64,000 nt of DNA, taken from G020354785 sp964521285. Lineage in GTDB: Bacteria > Bacteroidota > Bacteroidia > Bacteroidales > UBA10428. Below, piece by piece: positions 1-8,495 of the stretch (its first letter is position 1; each line of letters starts with the position of its first letter). The stretch is taken from positions 54,139-118,138 of the forward strand of contig CAZFQS010000012.1 in the NCBI GenBank assembly GCA_964521285.1, given 5' to 3'. The position numbers were made by a program, and so were the translations under genes. The notes beneath the pieces are model-generated. The model did not search any database and had not been told where the DNA came from. It saw only the letters and a list, made by a program, of their open reading frames with translations.

Positions 1-252
1 AACGAGGTTGCAGGAGCAATAGTATTGCTTTATGATCACCATAAAAGGGATATCACAAATAAAACCAACAGTGTTCAGCACGATTATCATAAATTTGTAT
101 TATCAGCGCAACATGTTCATCTTGACCATGATATGTGCCTGGAAACAATTGTTGTTAAGGGAAAAGCAAAGCAATTGACAGAGCTTGCAGATAAGTTGAT
201 TGCAATCAAGGGAGTGCAACACGGCAAACTTGTTATGACAAAAACAAATTAA
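1..252 (+). CDS. nikR: Nickel-responsive regulator NikR, C-terminal part (5' truncated by window edge)
   Basis: The reading frame is open from base 1, so only the last 83 residues are present and the ribbon-helix-helix DNA-binding domain lies outside the window. What remains is the ACT-like nickel-binding domain. Counting from base 1, H27, H38, H40 and C46 have exactly the spacing of the E. coli NikR square-planar nickel site (H76, H87, H89, C95), within the diagnostic stretch HVHLDHDMCLE. NikR represses or activates nickel-uptake genes when nickel is bound. The TonB receptor that follows at 311 and the His-rich permease at 3729 are the obvious targets. No convincing NikR-type palindrome was seen between 253 and 310. 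Confidence 0.95.
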   Translation, partial: NEVAGAIVLLYDHHKRDITNKTNSVQHDYHKFVLSAQHVHLDHDMCLETIVVKGKAKQLTELADKLIAIKGVQHGKLVMTKTN

Positions 253-310
253 TTTTTTTTCAATAATAGTAGCACGAAAATTAAAAAATTAACATTTAAC
301 TAATTAAAAA

Positions 311-2212
311 ATGAAAAAAATATCAGGCTTAACCGGTTTGATTATTTTCACAGGACTTATCACATCAGCACAGATTCTCGATGATACGATATCTCTGGAA
401 GAAGTTGTTGTAACCGGAACAAAAGTTGAGGTTTCGAGAAAAAACATACCCTTGACAGTTTCAGTAATTAAAAGTGAAGAAATTGAGCAAAGTGATGAAT
501 CAGCTCTTTTACCTATAATTAGTGAAAGAGTGCCGGGTGTTTTTATTACAGAACGTGGAATAACCGGATTTGGGGTGTCCACCGGGGCAGCAGGTCAAAT
601 AAACATACGTGGGTTAGGAGGTTCGCCCACGACCCAGGTTTTAATTTTAATTGACGGCAATCCGCAATTTATGGGCATGATGGGTCATCATTTGCCTGAT
701 GCTTATGTTGCGTCGGATGTTGAAAAAGTGGAAATAATTCGTGGTCCTGCTTCAATATTATATGGGTCAAATGCTATGGGTGGTGTTATAAACATTATTA
801 CAAAAAAACAGGTTGAAGATGGCATTAAATTTAATTCAAGGATTTTATATGGATCGTACAACACTCAAAAATACATGGGCAAAGTGGGATTTAAGAAGAA
901 GGGATTTAATGTTTTTTGCTCAGTAAATCATGACAGAACAGATGGTCACAGGGACTCATCAGATTTTAAGATAACAAACGGTTATATTAAGGCAGGTTAT
1001 GATATTAGTAATATATGGAAAGTGTCAGCTGATTTGTCTCTGGCGAAATTCAAAGCTTCTGATCCTGGCCCCGAGTCAGGTATAGCAGGTGAAATGATAG
1101 ATATACTAAGGGGTAAAACAGCGTTATCTGTTCAAAATAATTACAGGAATATAAAAGGAGCTCTTCATTTATATTACAATTTTGGCGAGCATGATATAAC
1201 TGATGGCTGGCATTCAAATGATGTGCTCTATGGATTAATGGTATACCAGGGATTTAATTTAATTCAGGGCAACACTGTTACCATCGGATATGATAAAATG
1301 ATTTACGGAGGCAAGGGACATCCTATAATTGCTGTATTACGTGATGAAGACGGAAATATAATTCGAGGACCTGAAGGCCCTCAATTCGTATTGGCTGAAA
1401 ATGATAATAAATGGGTGACTATGACACATGATGCAGTATATTCATTTATACAACAGACTTTGTTTGAAAAATTAATTATTAACGGAGGCTTAAGATATGA
1501 AATGAATTCATATTACGGGAATGAGTTTATACCGCAGGCAGGTTTTGCTTATCATTTAAGTGAACTGACAAGTTTTAAAGGATCCGTATCAAAGGGATAC
1601 AGGCCACCGTCTATCAGAGAATTGTATTTTTTCCCTACTGCCAACAATAAACTCGAACCAGAAAAAATGATTAATTATGAACTGGGATGGGAGCAGGACT
1701 GGATGAATAACAGGATACACACAGAAATAACAGGTTTTTTATGTAAAGGTGACAATCTTATAGTCAAGGTACCTGATGTAGCTCCGCCTCCGCCCCAGTA
1801 TAAAAACACAGGGAAATTTCAGAATTATGGCATAGAAGTCGCATGGAATTACAGTCCGGTTACCAGTCTTAAGTTAAGCGGCAACTATACCTTTATTAAT
1901 ATGAAGAAGAAATTAATAGCCACACCCGAACATAGCTTATTTTTATCAGGTAATTATCATTGGCAAAAATTTATATTTAATCTGAAATTGCAGACCATTA
2001 TTAATCTATATGGGGAAAATCAGAATGGGGCAATCGATATTATTGAGAATAACTATTTCTTATTGGGAACAAAAATTAGTTACAGGGCATTAAAATATCT
2101 TAGTATTTTCTTAAGCGGGGAAAACCTGCTTAATCAGGATTACCAGATGCTTTATGATTATCCTATGCCAGGAATTAGTTTTATGTCAGGTTTAAATATC
2201 AAACTGAATTAA
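311..2212 (+). CDS. TonB-dependent outer membrane receptor, probable nickel (nickel-chelate) importer
   Basis: This is a 633-residue protein with an N-terminal signal peptide (about residues 1-20), a TonB-box-like EEVVVTGTK near residue 31, a plug domain ending in the typical GGVINIITK, and a C-terminal beta barrel. It has no carboxypeptidase-like domain in front of the plug, so it is BtuB/FrpB-like rather than SusC-like. The plug carries a Met/His cluster, MGMMGHH, at about residues 121-127, which could touch a metal. It starts 58 bases after nikR and is followed on the same strand by the FmdE fusion and a nickel-type permease. Nickel or a nickel chelate as substrate is inferred from this context; the receptor fold itself is clear. 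Confidence 0.9.
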   Translation: MKKISGLTGLIIFTGLITSAQILDDTISLEEVVVTGTKVEVSRKNIPLTVSVIKSEEIEQSDESALLPIISERVPGVFITERGITGFGVSTGAAGQINIRGLGGSPTTQVLILIDGNPQFMGMMGHHLPDAYVASDVEKVEIIRGPASILYGSNAMGGVINIITKKQVEDGIKFNSRILYGSYNTQKYMGKVGFKKKGFNVFCSVNHDRTDGHRDSSDFKITNGYIKAGYDISNIWKVSADLSLAKFKASDPGPESGIAGEMIDILRGKTALSVQNNYRNIKGALHLYYNFGEHDITDGWHSNDVLYGLMVYQGFNLIQGNTVTIGYDKMIYGGKGHPIIAVLRDEDGNIIRGPEGPQFVLAENDNKWVTMTHDAVYSFIQQTLFEKLIINGGLRYEMNSYYGNEFIPQAGFAYHLSELTSFKGSVSKGYRPPSIRELYFFPTANNKLEPEKMINYELGWEQDWMNNRIHTEITGFLCKGDNLIVKVPDVAPPPPQYKNTGKFQNYGIEVAWNYSPVTSLKLSGNYTFINMKKKLIATPEHSLFLSGNYHWQKFIFNLKLQTIINLYGENQNGAIDIIENNYFLLGTKISYRALKYLSIFLSGENLLNQDYQMLYDYPMPGISFMSGLNIKLN

Positions 2213-2258
2213 AATACTTTCCTGAAGAATATTAGATAATACCAGATATTTACAAAAA

Positions 2259-3713
2259 ATGAGAAAGACGGTCCTGCTACTAGTTATAATCTTAACAATT
2301 TCAAACTGCGAAATTGTTGCTCACTCAGGCAAGCCACAGTACTATATTATTATAGATACCGATTGTGCCATTGATGATTTAAGGGCAGTTACTTTACTGC
2401 TGGCTTCATCAAAGGTGCAAGTTCTTGGTATTACAACATCAGATGGAACCCTTGATCCTGCGAACGGACAGATAAAAGTTGAATCACTTTTAGGGGATTA
2501 TCATCATGAGGGTATTCCTGTTGCCAGTGGGGAAAGAGTATTGGAAAATCCGCCTGAATGGAGGGATTTAAATAACAATATATTATGGGGCAAAGAAGAA
2601 TTAACGGGAAATAATGGTAATAACTTAAATGCAAGGGATTTTATAATTGAGGCTGTTAAAAGTGAAAAAGAGCCGGTAACTATGATTTGTCTTGGTAGTC
2701 TTTCAAATATTTCACATGCAATACAGAAGGATGATAGTATCAGGAAACAAATACAAAGAATAATCTGGTTTAACAAAACCCCTGATATTTTTAACGGCAC
2801 AAATTATCGGTTCGACAAAAAATCTGCAGACTATGTTCTTAACTCAGGTATTAACATTGATATTGTTACAAATCCGGATAAAGATATATTTAAGATTGAT
2901 AATATTCTTATGGACAGTATATCAAAGATAAATTCAATTTATGCAAATAAAGTATTTGAGGTTCATCAGCAAAAGGATTTGAAAAACTCAACACATCAAG
3001 GATATAAAAGCCTGTGGGATGATTTGGTGCCTGTTTACCTTATGTCTTCAATGACTTTTACAATTGATAGTTCTTCTGAATATGATAATGTAAGAATGGT
3101 TACTCCTGTTGATCTAAGCCAGATAAATACACAAATTATTGATATTCTGAATGTTAATAAAAATGTTAGCAGTAAAATATTTCTGGGTTTCCCGGCTGAC
3201 CCTGAACTTTTCCAGGAAGATGTTGCTGAAGTTATGAATGAAATAATTCGCAAACATAGCCTTGAAGAATGGAAAATTGGAGTATTGGCAAACGAACTGC
3301 ACGGTCATCTCGGAATTTATGCGATCATAGGAGTTAAGATGGGATTAAGGGCAAGAGAGTTTTTTAACATAGGGATAGATGATATTAAGATTGTTACATA
3401 TGCCGGAAGAAAACCTCCCTTAAGCTGTATGAATGATGGATTACAGGCAAGTACCGGAGGAACACTGGGACACGGACTGATTTTTCTGGCAGATGACAGC
3501 AGAACGATGCCAATGGCCCTTTTTTCATATAAAGACAGAACAGTCTTAATTAAACTAAAAGATGAATATGTGAATATTGTAAGAAATGATATTATGAAAT
3601 GTATTTCAGAGCACGGAGATTTAACTGAGCCATACTGGAGCTGTGTGAGGAGACTTGCTATAGAATACTGGCTGGAGTGGGACAGAAATATTATATTTGA
3701 TTTGGAATATTAA
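2259..3713 (+). CDS. Secreted nucleoside hydrolase-like / FmdE domain fusion protein
   Basis: 484 residues. A hydrophobic N-terminus (residues 1-22, with an imperfect lipobox ISNC) indicates export. Residues about 28-325 resemble inosine/uridine nucleoside hydrolases: the calcium-binding motif appears as DTDCAIDD (33-40; usual DTDxGxDD, so the Gly is Ala), and WDDLVPVY resembles the C-terminal catalytic Asp region. Residues about 333-484 match the FmdE family (formylmethanofuran dehydrogenase subunit E-like): ELHGHLGIYAIIG with H348 and H350, then PPLSCMNDGLQASTGGTLGHG with C390, all plausible metal ligands. It sits 46 bases after the TonB receptor and 15 before the permease, so it is probably part of nickel uptake. 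Its substrate is unknown; a nucleoside-type nickel ligand is only a guess. Confidence 0.8.
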   Translation: MRKTVLLLVIILTISNCEIVAHSGKPQYYIIIDTDCAIDDLRAVTLLLASSKVQVLGITTSDGTLDPANGQIKVESLLGDYHHEGIPVASGERVLENPPEWRDLNNNILWGKEELTGNNGNNLNARDFIIEAVKSEKEPVTMICLGSLSNISHAIQKDDSIRKQIQRIIWFNKTPDIFNGTNYRFDKKSADYVLNSGINIDIVTNPDKDIFKIDNILMDSISKINSIYANKVFEVHQQKDLKNSTHQGYKSLWDDLVPVYLMSSMTFTIDSSSEYDNVRMVTPVDLSQINTQIIDILNVNKNVSSKIFLGFPADPELFQEDVAEVMNEIIRKHSLEEWKIGVLANELHGHLGIYAIIGVKMGLRAREFFNIGIDDIKIVTYAGRKPPLSCMNDGLQASTGGTLGHGLIFLADDSRTMPMALFSYKDRTVLIKLKDEYVNIVRNDIMKCISEHGDLTEPYWSCVRRLAIEYWLEWDRNIIFDLEY

Positions 3714-3728
3714 TGAAAGGAGTTTTTT

Positions 3729-4442
3729 ATGAGTGACCAGATTTTAGTTTTAGCGATTAATGCAGCATCTATTGGTTTTATACATACTGTCCTGGGCCCC
3801 GATCATTATTTGCCTTTTATTGTATTGTCAAAGGCTAGAAGGTGGTCAGGTTTCAAGACAGCAATAATAACATTTCTTTGCGGATTAGGGCACGTTGGCA
3901 GTTCTATCTTGGTTGGCGCTGTTGGTATTGTATTTGTCCTTGGCCTTTCAAAAGTTGAGGGAATAGAAGTTATTCGTGGAGATATTGCTGCCTGGGCCTT
4001 TATTGTTTTTGGATTTCTCTATATGATATGGGGCTTGATACGGGCAATAAGGAATAAACCACATAAACATTCTCATTTACATAGTGGGGGAGTTGTTCAT
4101 GAACATGTGCACACACATTCGGAAGATCATGATCATGTTCATAAGGGTGAAAAAGCCGTAAGCTTAACTCCCTGGGTGTTATTCATTATTTTTGTGCTGG
4201 GCCCCTGTGAGCCATTGATACCTTTGGTAATGTATCCGGCTGCAAATCATAATATGTTGGGAGCTATTACAGTATCCCTGATATTTGCAGTTACTACAAT
4301 AGTGACAATGCTTGTTATAGTGTTACTGCTTACTTACGGATTAAAAGCATTACCTTTTGGAAGGCTGGAAAGATATACCCATGCCATAGCAGGAGCTACT
4401 ATATTTTTAAGTGGCTGTGCCATTGTTTTGCTTGGATTGTAG
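3729..4442 (+). CDS. UreH/NicO-like inner membrane nickel transporter with His-rich loop
   Basis: 237 residues with about six hydrophobic helices. Helix 1 carries IHTVLGPDHYLPF (H19, D25, H26), which resembles the HX4DH metal signature of NiCoT/UreH/NicO transporters but with one extra residue. GLGHVGSS (H54) in the next helix is also typical. A cytoplasmic or periplasmic loop at residues 112-138 contains about a dozen histidines. The gene follows the FmdE fusion by 15 bases and has a purine-rich AAAGGAG upstream. The likely role is moving nickel (less likely cobalt) across the inner membrane after TonB-dependent import. The family assignment is firm; the metal is inferred from nikR. Confidence 0.85.
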   Translation: MSDQILVLAINAASIGFIHTVLGPDHYLPFIVLSKARRWSGFKTAIITFLCGLGHVGSSILVGAVGIVFVLGLSKVEGIEVIRGDIAAWAFIVFGFLYMIWGLIRAIRNKPHKHSHLHSGGVVHEHVHTHSEDHDHVHKGEKAVSLTPWVLFIIFVLGPCEPLIPLVMYPAANHNMLGAITVSLIFAVTTIVTMLVIVLLLTYGLKALPFGRLERYTHAIAGATIFLSGCAIVLLGL

Positions 4443-4451
4443 AAGCAGCTA

Positions 4452-4943
4452 TCAGATTCTTTCATAAATACAGAAAGTATAATCAAAAGTATTCATGTTG
4501 TCCCTTTTGTTTTGTATTTCAGATACTAATTTCCAGTCAGATTTATCCAGTTCGGGATAGAACACATCTCCTTCAATTATTGCATGAATCCGTGTAAGAT
4601 AAATTCTGTGGGTAATAGTAATTGACTGTTCATAAATGGTGCCTCCCCCGACAATAAAAACTTCTTTCTCTTTTTTCCCCCGGGGGATATCCAGGGCCTC
4701 TTTCAGGGAATGAACAATAATTCCGTCCTCTATTTTAAATTTCCTGTTCCTTGTAATTACTATGTTTATTCTTTCCTTAAGGGCTTTTCCTTCAGATTCA
4801 TAGTTCTTTCTTCCCATTATTACGTAGTGCCCCTTTGTTATCCTGTTAAAATAGGCCATGTCGGCGGGCATTCGCCAGGGCAGTTTATTATTTTTCCCGA
4901 TTACATTATTTTCTGATACGGCAACAATATGTGAAATTATCAT
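4452..4943 (-). CDS. folA: Dihydrofolate reductase
   Basis: Reduces dihydrofolate to tetrahydrofolate with NADPH. Family landmarks are present: ENNVIGKNNKLPWRMPADMAYF near the N-terminus, VIMGRKNYES for NADPH binding, and VIVGGGTIYEQSI in the second half. The reading frame is open 15 codons further, to 4988, but the start at 4943 (MIISHIVAVSENNVIG) gives 163 residues and matches where DHFRs normally begin. The gene converges on the nickel permease with only nine bases between their stop codons. No thymidylate synthase is in the window. Confidence 0.93.
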   Translation of the reverse strand: MIISHIVAVSENNVIGKNNKLPWRMPADMAYFNRITKGHYVIMGRKNYESEGKALKERINIVITRNRKFKIEDGIIVHSLKEALDIPRGKKEKEVFIVGGGTIYEQSITITHRIYLTRIHAIIEGDVFYPELDKSDWKLVSEIQNKRDNMNTFDYTFCIYERI

Positions 4944-5112
4944 GTTAAGCTGGGGTTTGATTTGTGTAATTTGTTTATATTCTGCCAATCTTGTTTAAAA
5001 AGTTAATTTAAAAAAATATTTATTTTAATGGTACATGATGAGGAGTATTTGTCTAATTTTATTATAATCTTTGGAGTTAATCTGAAAAATATGAAATTCA
5101 TCAGGTGTTGCA

Positions 5113-7482
5113 ATGACTCGTAAAATAACCGTTTTTTTTATAATAAATATTTTTGTCATAAGCTTCTATGCCCAGGAATACAGACTTAGTGGATATATAT
5201 ATGATTCTATTACAAGTAATGTTTTAACAGGAGCTTCAATATACATTAAGGGGACTTCACCTGGTACAGTCAGTAATAATAATGGTTATTATTCAATTTT
5301 ACTAAAGGATGGGGAAAATACAATTATTGTATCTTATCTGGGATATAAGTCAGTTGAAAAGACAATAAAAACAGCCACCAATATTAGCATGGACTTTTAT
5401 CTTAAGCCCGGGGTTATAAGTACGGGTGAGGTAGTGGTTTCAACAAAGGATCCAAGAACTAATATAGAAAGTGCTGAAACAGGAATTATTCAGCTGTCAG
5501 GAAAAGAGATTGAGCGACTACCTGCTCTTATGGGAGAAGCAGATCCTCTAAGAGCTTTACAGTTAAATCCGGGCGTTCAGTCTGCAAGTGAAGGGGTTAG
5601 CGGCTATTATGTCAGAGGAGGGGGAACGGATCAAAACCTTATATTGCTGGATAATGCTACGGTCTATAATCCTTCTCATGTCCTGGGCTTTTTTTCTGTA
5701 TTTAATACGGATGCGATCAGAAGTGTAAAATTGATAAAATCAGGTATACCGGCAAACTATGGGAGCCGGCTGTCTTCAGTTATTGAAATTACAGGCAAAG
5801 AAGGGGATTTTAAGAATTACTCAACCAAAGGGAGTATCGGGTTGATTTCCTCAAAAATATCATCACAGGGTCCTGTTTTTAAGAACAATAGCTCATTTCT
5901 TGTTTCATACCGGAGATCCTATATTGATGAGGTTCTCAAACCATTAATCAGACCCCTGGTCAAAGGCTCTTCCTCATTTTATAATTATAGCCGGTATTAT
6001 TTCTATGATGCCAGTGCCAAGCTAACCTGCAAGATCAATCGAAATAATAAACTTTCTTTAACTTATTATAAAGGAAGAGATGATTATGAGCTTGAACGTA
6101 ATCAGCTAAACTATAAGAATAACCTTAACTGGGGTAATATGGTCGCATCACTAAACTGGAACCATATTTTCAATGAAAACTGGTATTGCCGGAACAGCAT
6201 AAGTCTATCAAAATATCAGTTCAGTTTTTCGGCACAACAAAGAGAAATTAAAATCGGGTTATTTTCAGGCATAGAGGATATAAATTATAAAATAGACTTT
6301 AACAGGATTAATATCAATGGAAATGTAATAAGATTTGGAGTTGATTATCAATATCATAATTTTATTCCTAATAATATTGATGCAGTTACAAGTGATTTAA
6401 ACCTGAAATTTGGTGCAAACCAGAACCTTTATTCTCATGAATCAGCTGTATATATTGCAAATGAAACATCTTTAACAAACAGGCTGAAAATAAATTCTGG
6501 ATTGAGACTGACAGGCTTTTTACATGTCGGGCCATATGAAGAATATATAAGAGACTACAATAATGAAATTACAGACACTTTTACATATAAATCAGGAGAA
6601 TTAATAAAACCCTATTTTAATCTGGAGCCAAGAGTATCCTTAAGATATTTGCTTAGTGATAATTCTTCTGTCAAGGCTTCTTTTACTACCAGCTATCAAT
6701 ATATTCATCTGGCAACGGCGTCGTCAGTAACATTGCCAACTGATATCTGGTTACCCAGTACAAAAAGAATTAAACCTCAGAAAGGTATGCAGATCTCTGC
6801 AGGATATTTTATAAATATGTTTGAAAACTTAGTTACAGGCTCTGTTGACATATATTATAAGGATTTTAGGAACCAGATTGAACTTTTATACGGCATAGTC
6901 AACGATTATAGTGATAACATATTTGAGGAAAGCATAACATTTGGCAACGGACAATCTTACGGAATAGAATTACTCTTACGAAAACAAAAGGGTAAGGCTA
7001 CCGGATGGTTAGGTTATACCCTGGGAAAAACCACAAGACAATTTAATGAAATAAATGAAGGAGATATATATCCTGCCAAATATGACAGAAGGCATGATAT
7101 AAACCTGGTATTATCCTATGAACTTAATGGTAAATGGACTTTCGCATCAACATTTATATATGCCACAGGTAATGCCATGACATTACCTGTAGGAAAATAT
7201 ATCATTGAAGGACAAGTTATAAATGAATATGGCAGGACAAATTCCTTCCGGATGCCTGCATATCACAGACTTGATTTGTCAGTTACCTATCTGGCTAAAA
7301 AGACAGACAAATTTGAATCCAGCTGGAATTTCTCTGTTTTCAATGTTTACAGCAGGTCAAATCCCTTTTATATTTATTTTGAGATCAGGGAAGACATTTC
7401 TAACTACTATCTTGAAATAAATGCAAAACAGATTTCCCTATTTCCGGTAATGCCTTCATTGACATGGAGTTTCAGATTCTAA
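5113..7482 (+). CDS. TonB-dependent receptor with carboxypeptidase-like regulatory domain
   Basis: 789 residues. It has a signal peptide (1-20, ending SFYAQ), a carboxypeptidase D regulatory-like domain (about 22-105: LSGYIYDSITSNVLTGASIY...GTVSNNNGYYSILL), a plug (about 120-220, GGGTDQNLILLDNATVYNPSHVLGFFSVFN) and a beta barrel ending in aromatic WSFRF. The architecture is that of the Bacteroidota receptors normally followed by a DUF4249 lipoprotein, and one does follow 12 bases downstream. The substrate cannot be read from the sequence. No cobalamin or other riboswitch was recognised in the 124 bases upstream of the start. Confidence 0.9.
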   Translation: MTRKITVFFIINIFVISFYAQEYRLSGYIYDSITSNVLTGASIYIKGTSPGTVSNNNGYYSILLKDGENTIIVSYLGYKSVEKTIKTATNISMDFYLKPGVISTGEVVVSTKDPRTNIESAETGIIQLSGKEIERLPALMGEADPLRALQLNPGVQSASEGVSGYYVRGGGTDQNLILLDNATVYNPSHVLGFFSVFNTDAIRSVKLIKSGIPANYGSRLSSVIEITGKEGDFKNYSTKGSIGLISSKISSQGPVFKNNSSFLVSYRRSYIDEVLKPLIRPLVKGSSSFYNYSRYYFYDASAKLTCKINRNNKLSLTYYKGRDDYELERNQLNYKNNLNWGNMVASLNWNHIFNENWYCRNSISLSKYQFSFSAQQREIKIGLFSGIEDINYKIDFNRININGNVIRFGVDYQYHNFIPNNIDAVTSDLNLKFGANQNLYSHESAVYIANETSLTNRLKINSGLRLTGFLHVGPYEEYIRDYNNEITDTFTYKSGELIKPYFNLEPRVSLRYLLSDNSSVKASFTTSYQYIHLATASSVTLPTDIWLPSTKRIKPQKGMQISAGYFINMFENLVTGSVDIYYKDFRNQIELLYGIVNDYSDNIFEESITFGNGQSYGIELLLRKQKGKATGWLGYTLGKTTRQFNEINEGDIYPAKYDRRHDINLVLSYELNGKWTFASTFIYATGNAMTLPVGKYIIEGQVINEYGRTNSFRMPAYHRLDLSVTYLAKKTDKFESSWNFSVFNVYSRSNPFYIYFEIREDISNYYLEINAKQISLFPVMPSLTWSFRF

Positions 7483-7494
7483 ATTTATGTGGTT

Positions 7495-8391
7495 ATGAGT
7501 GTAAGTATTAATATTAACAGTTTAATTTATAGATTATTAAGAGTTACTTTTTTCCTGATAGTTGCAAGTACTGCCCAGTTTTGTGAAAAGGAATTAAGCA
7601 TTGAATTGCCTCAACCTGAGAGTAAAATAGTTGTTGAGGGATGGATTGAAGACGGAGGATATCCCAATGTAATATTAACACGCAGCGCTCCTTACTTTTC
7701 ATCCATAGATTCAGGTTCACTGAGAGATTATGTTGTCACAAAAGCAAAAGTGACAATAGTTACGGGTGATCAGTACGAAGTTCTTACCCTTAAACCCAAT
7801 GATGCATATTTTCCGCCTTATGTATATTTTGGCAGTGAGCTCCGGGGTGAAGTACAGGGAACATATCATCTCAAGGTAGAATTTGAGGACAGTGATAATA
7901 ATGTATATGCTTCAACGTCCATTCCTGAATTAACTGAACCTGATAGTGTGTGGTTTCAGCTTGAACCCGGATCCGATAGCCTTGGTCGTATCTGGATCAA
8001 ATTATCTGATAATCCGGGTGAAAACAATTATTACCGGTTATTAACCAGAAGAAAAGGAAAAGATAAACGCTATGTTGCCAGTTTTAAATCAGCTTTCAGT
8101 GATAAATTGTTTAATGGTGAGACTATTGTCCAGGGTTTTAACAGGGGACTTTCAGATTTGCTGGATTTTACCCGGGATAATTTGTTCAGGCTGGGGGACA
8201 CTATAAGTGTGAAATTTTGTTCTTTAGATAAAGAGCATTATGAATTCTGGAATACTTATCAAAATGAAATTTTATTATCAGCCAATCCTTTTTCGGCCAG
8301 TAATGCAAGGGTAAGAAGCAATATACAGAATGGCCTTGGTATCTGGGGTGGATATGCTGCCAGCTACCATACGGTTATAGCAAAAAAGTAA
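7495..8391 (+). CDS. DUF4249 family protein, partner of upstream TonB receptor
   Basis: About 298 residues. After a hydrophobic N-terminal segment comes AQFCEKEL, a weak lipobox, then the family-typical opening IVVEGWIEDGGYPNVILTRSAPYFSSID. DUF4249 proteins are surface or periplasmic lipoproteins found beside TonB-dependent receptors; their function is not established. A GTG at 7489 is an alternative start two codons upstream; ATG 7495 was preferred. Transcription ends in the hairpin at 8419-8459. Confidence 0.85.
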   Translation: MSVSININSLIYRLLRVTFFLIVASTAQFCEKELSIELPQPESKIVVEGWIEDGGYPNVILTRSAPYFSSIDSGSLRDYVVTKAKVTIVTGDQYEVLTLKPNDAYFPPYVYFGSELRGEVQGTYHLKVEFEDSDNNVYASTSIPELTEPDSVWFQLEPGSDSLGRIWIKLSDNPGENNYYRLLTRRKGKDKRYVASFKSAFSDKLFNGETIVQGFNRGLSDLLDFTRDNLFRLGDTISVKFCSLDKEHYEFWNTYQNEILLSANPFSASNARVRSNIQNGLGIWGGYAASYHTVIAKK

Positions 8392-8418
8392 AATACTGGT
8401 CTAAAGGTTATATAAAAG

Positions 8419-8459
8419 AAAAATGTCATTCTGCATAAAGCAAAGAATGACATTTTTTT
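8419..8459. terminator. Bidirectional intrinsic terminator
   Basis: Arms AAAAATGTCATTCT (8419-8432) and AGAATGACATTTTT (8444-8457) are perfectly complementary, with an 11-base loop and T/A runs on both sides. It lies between the convergent DUF4249 gene and the lipoprotein gene ending at 8496, so it can serve both strands. Confidence 0.85.
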
Positions 8460-8495
8460 ACCTTTCCGTGAGGCAGCGGATATTATTTTCTGTCT

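Noticed and set aside
253..310. NikR operator upstream of the TonB receptor
   Set aside because: The 58 bases between nikR and the receptor are simple AT-rich text without a GTATGA...TCATAC-like palindrome; the operator may lie upstream of nikR, outside the window.
4944..4988. Longer DHFR start at 4988
   Set aside because: It adds 15 residues before the conserved N-terminus; the 4943 start matches family length.
5041..5112. Promoter (TTTG...AATCTTTG) before the second TonB receptor
   Set aside because: The -7 element has a mismatch and the spacing to the TTTG at 5048 is shorter than the consensus.
4989..5112. Cobalamin riboswitch before the TonB receptor at 5113
   Set aside because: The leader is only 124 bases of AT-rich sequence with none of the conserved B12-box text.
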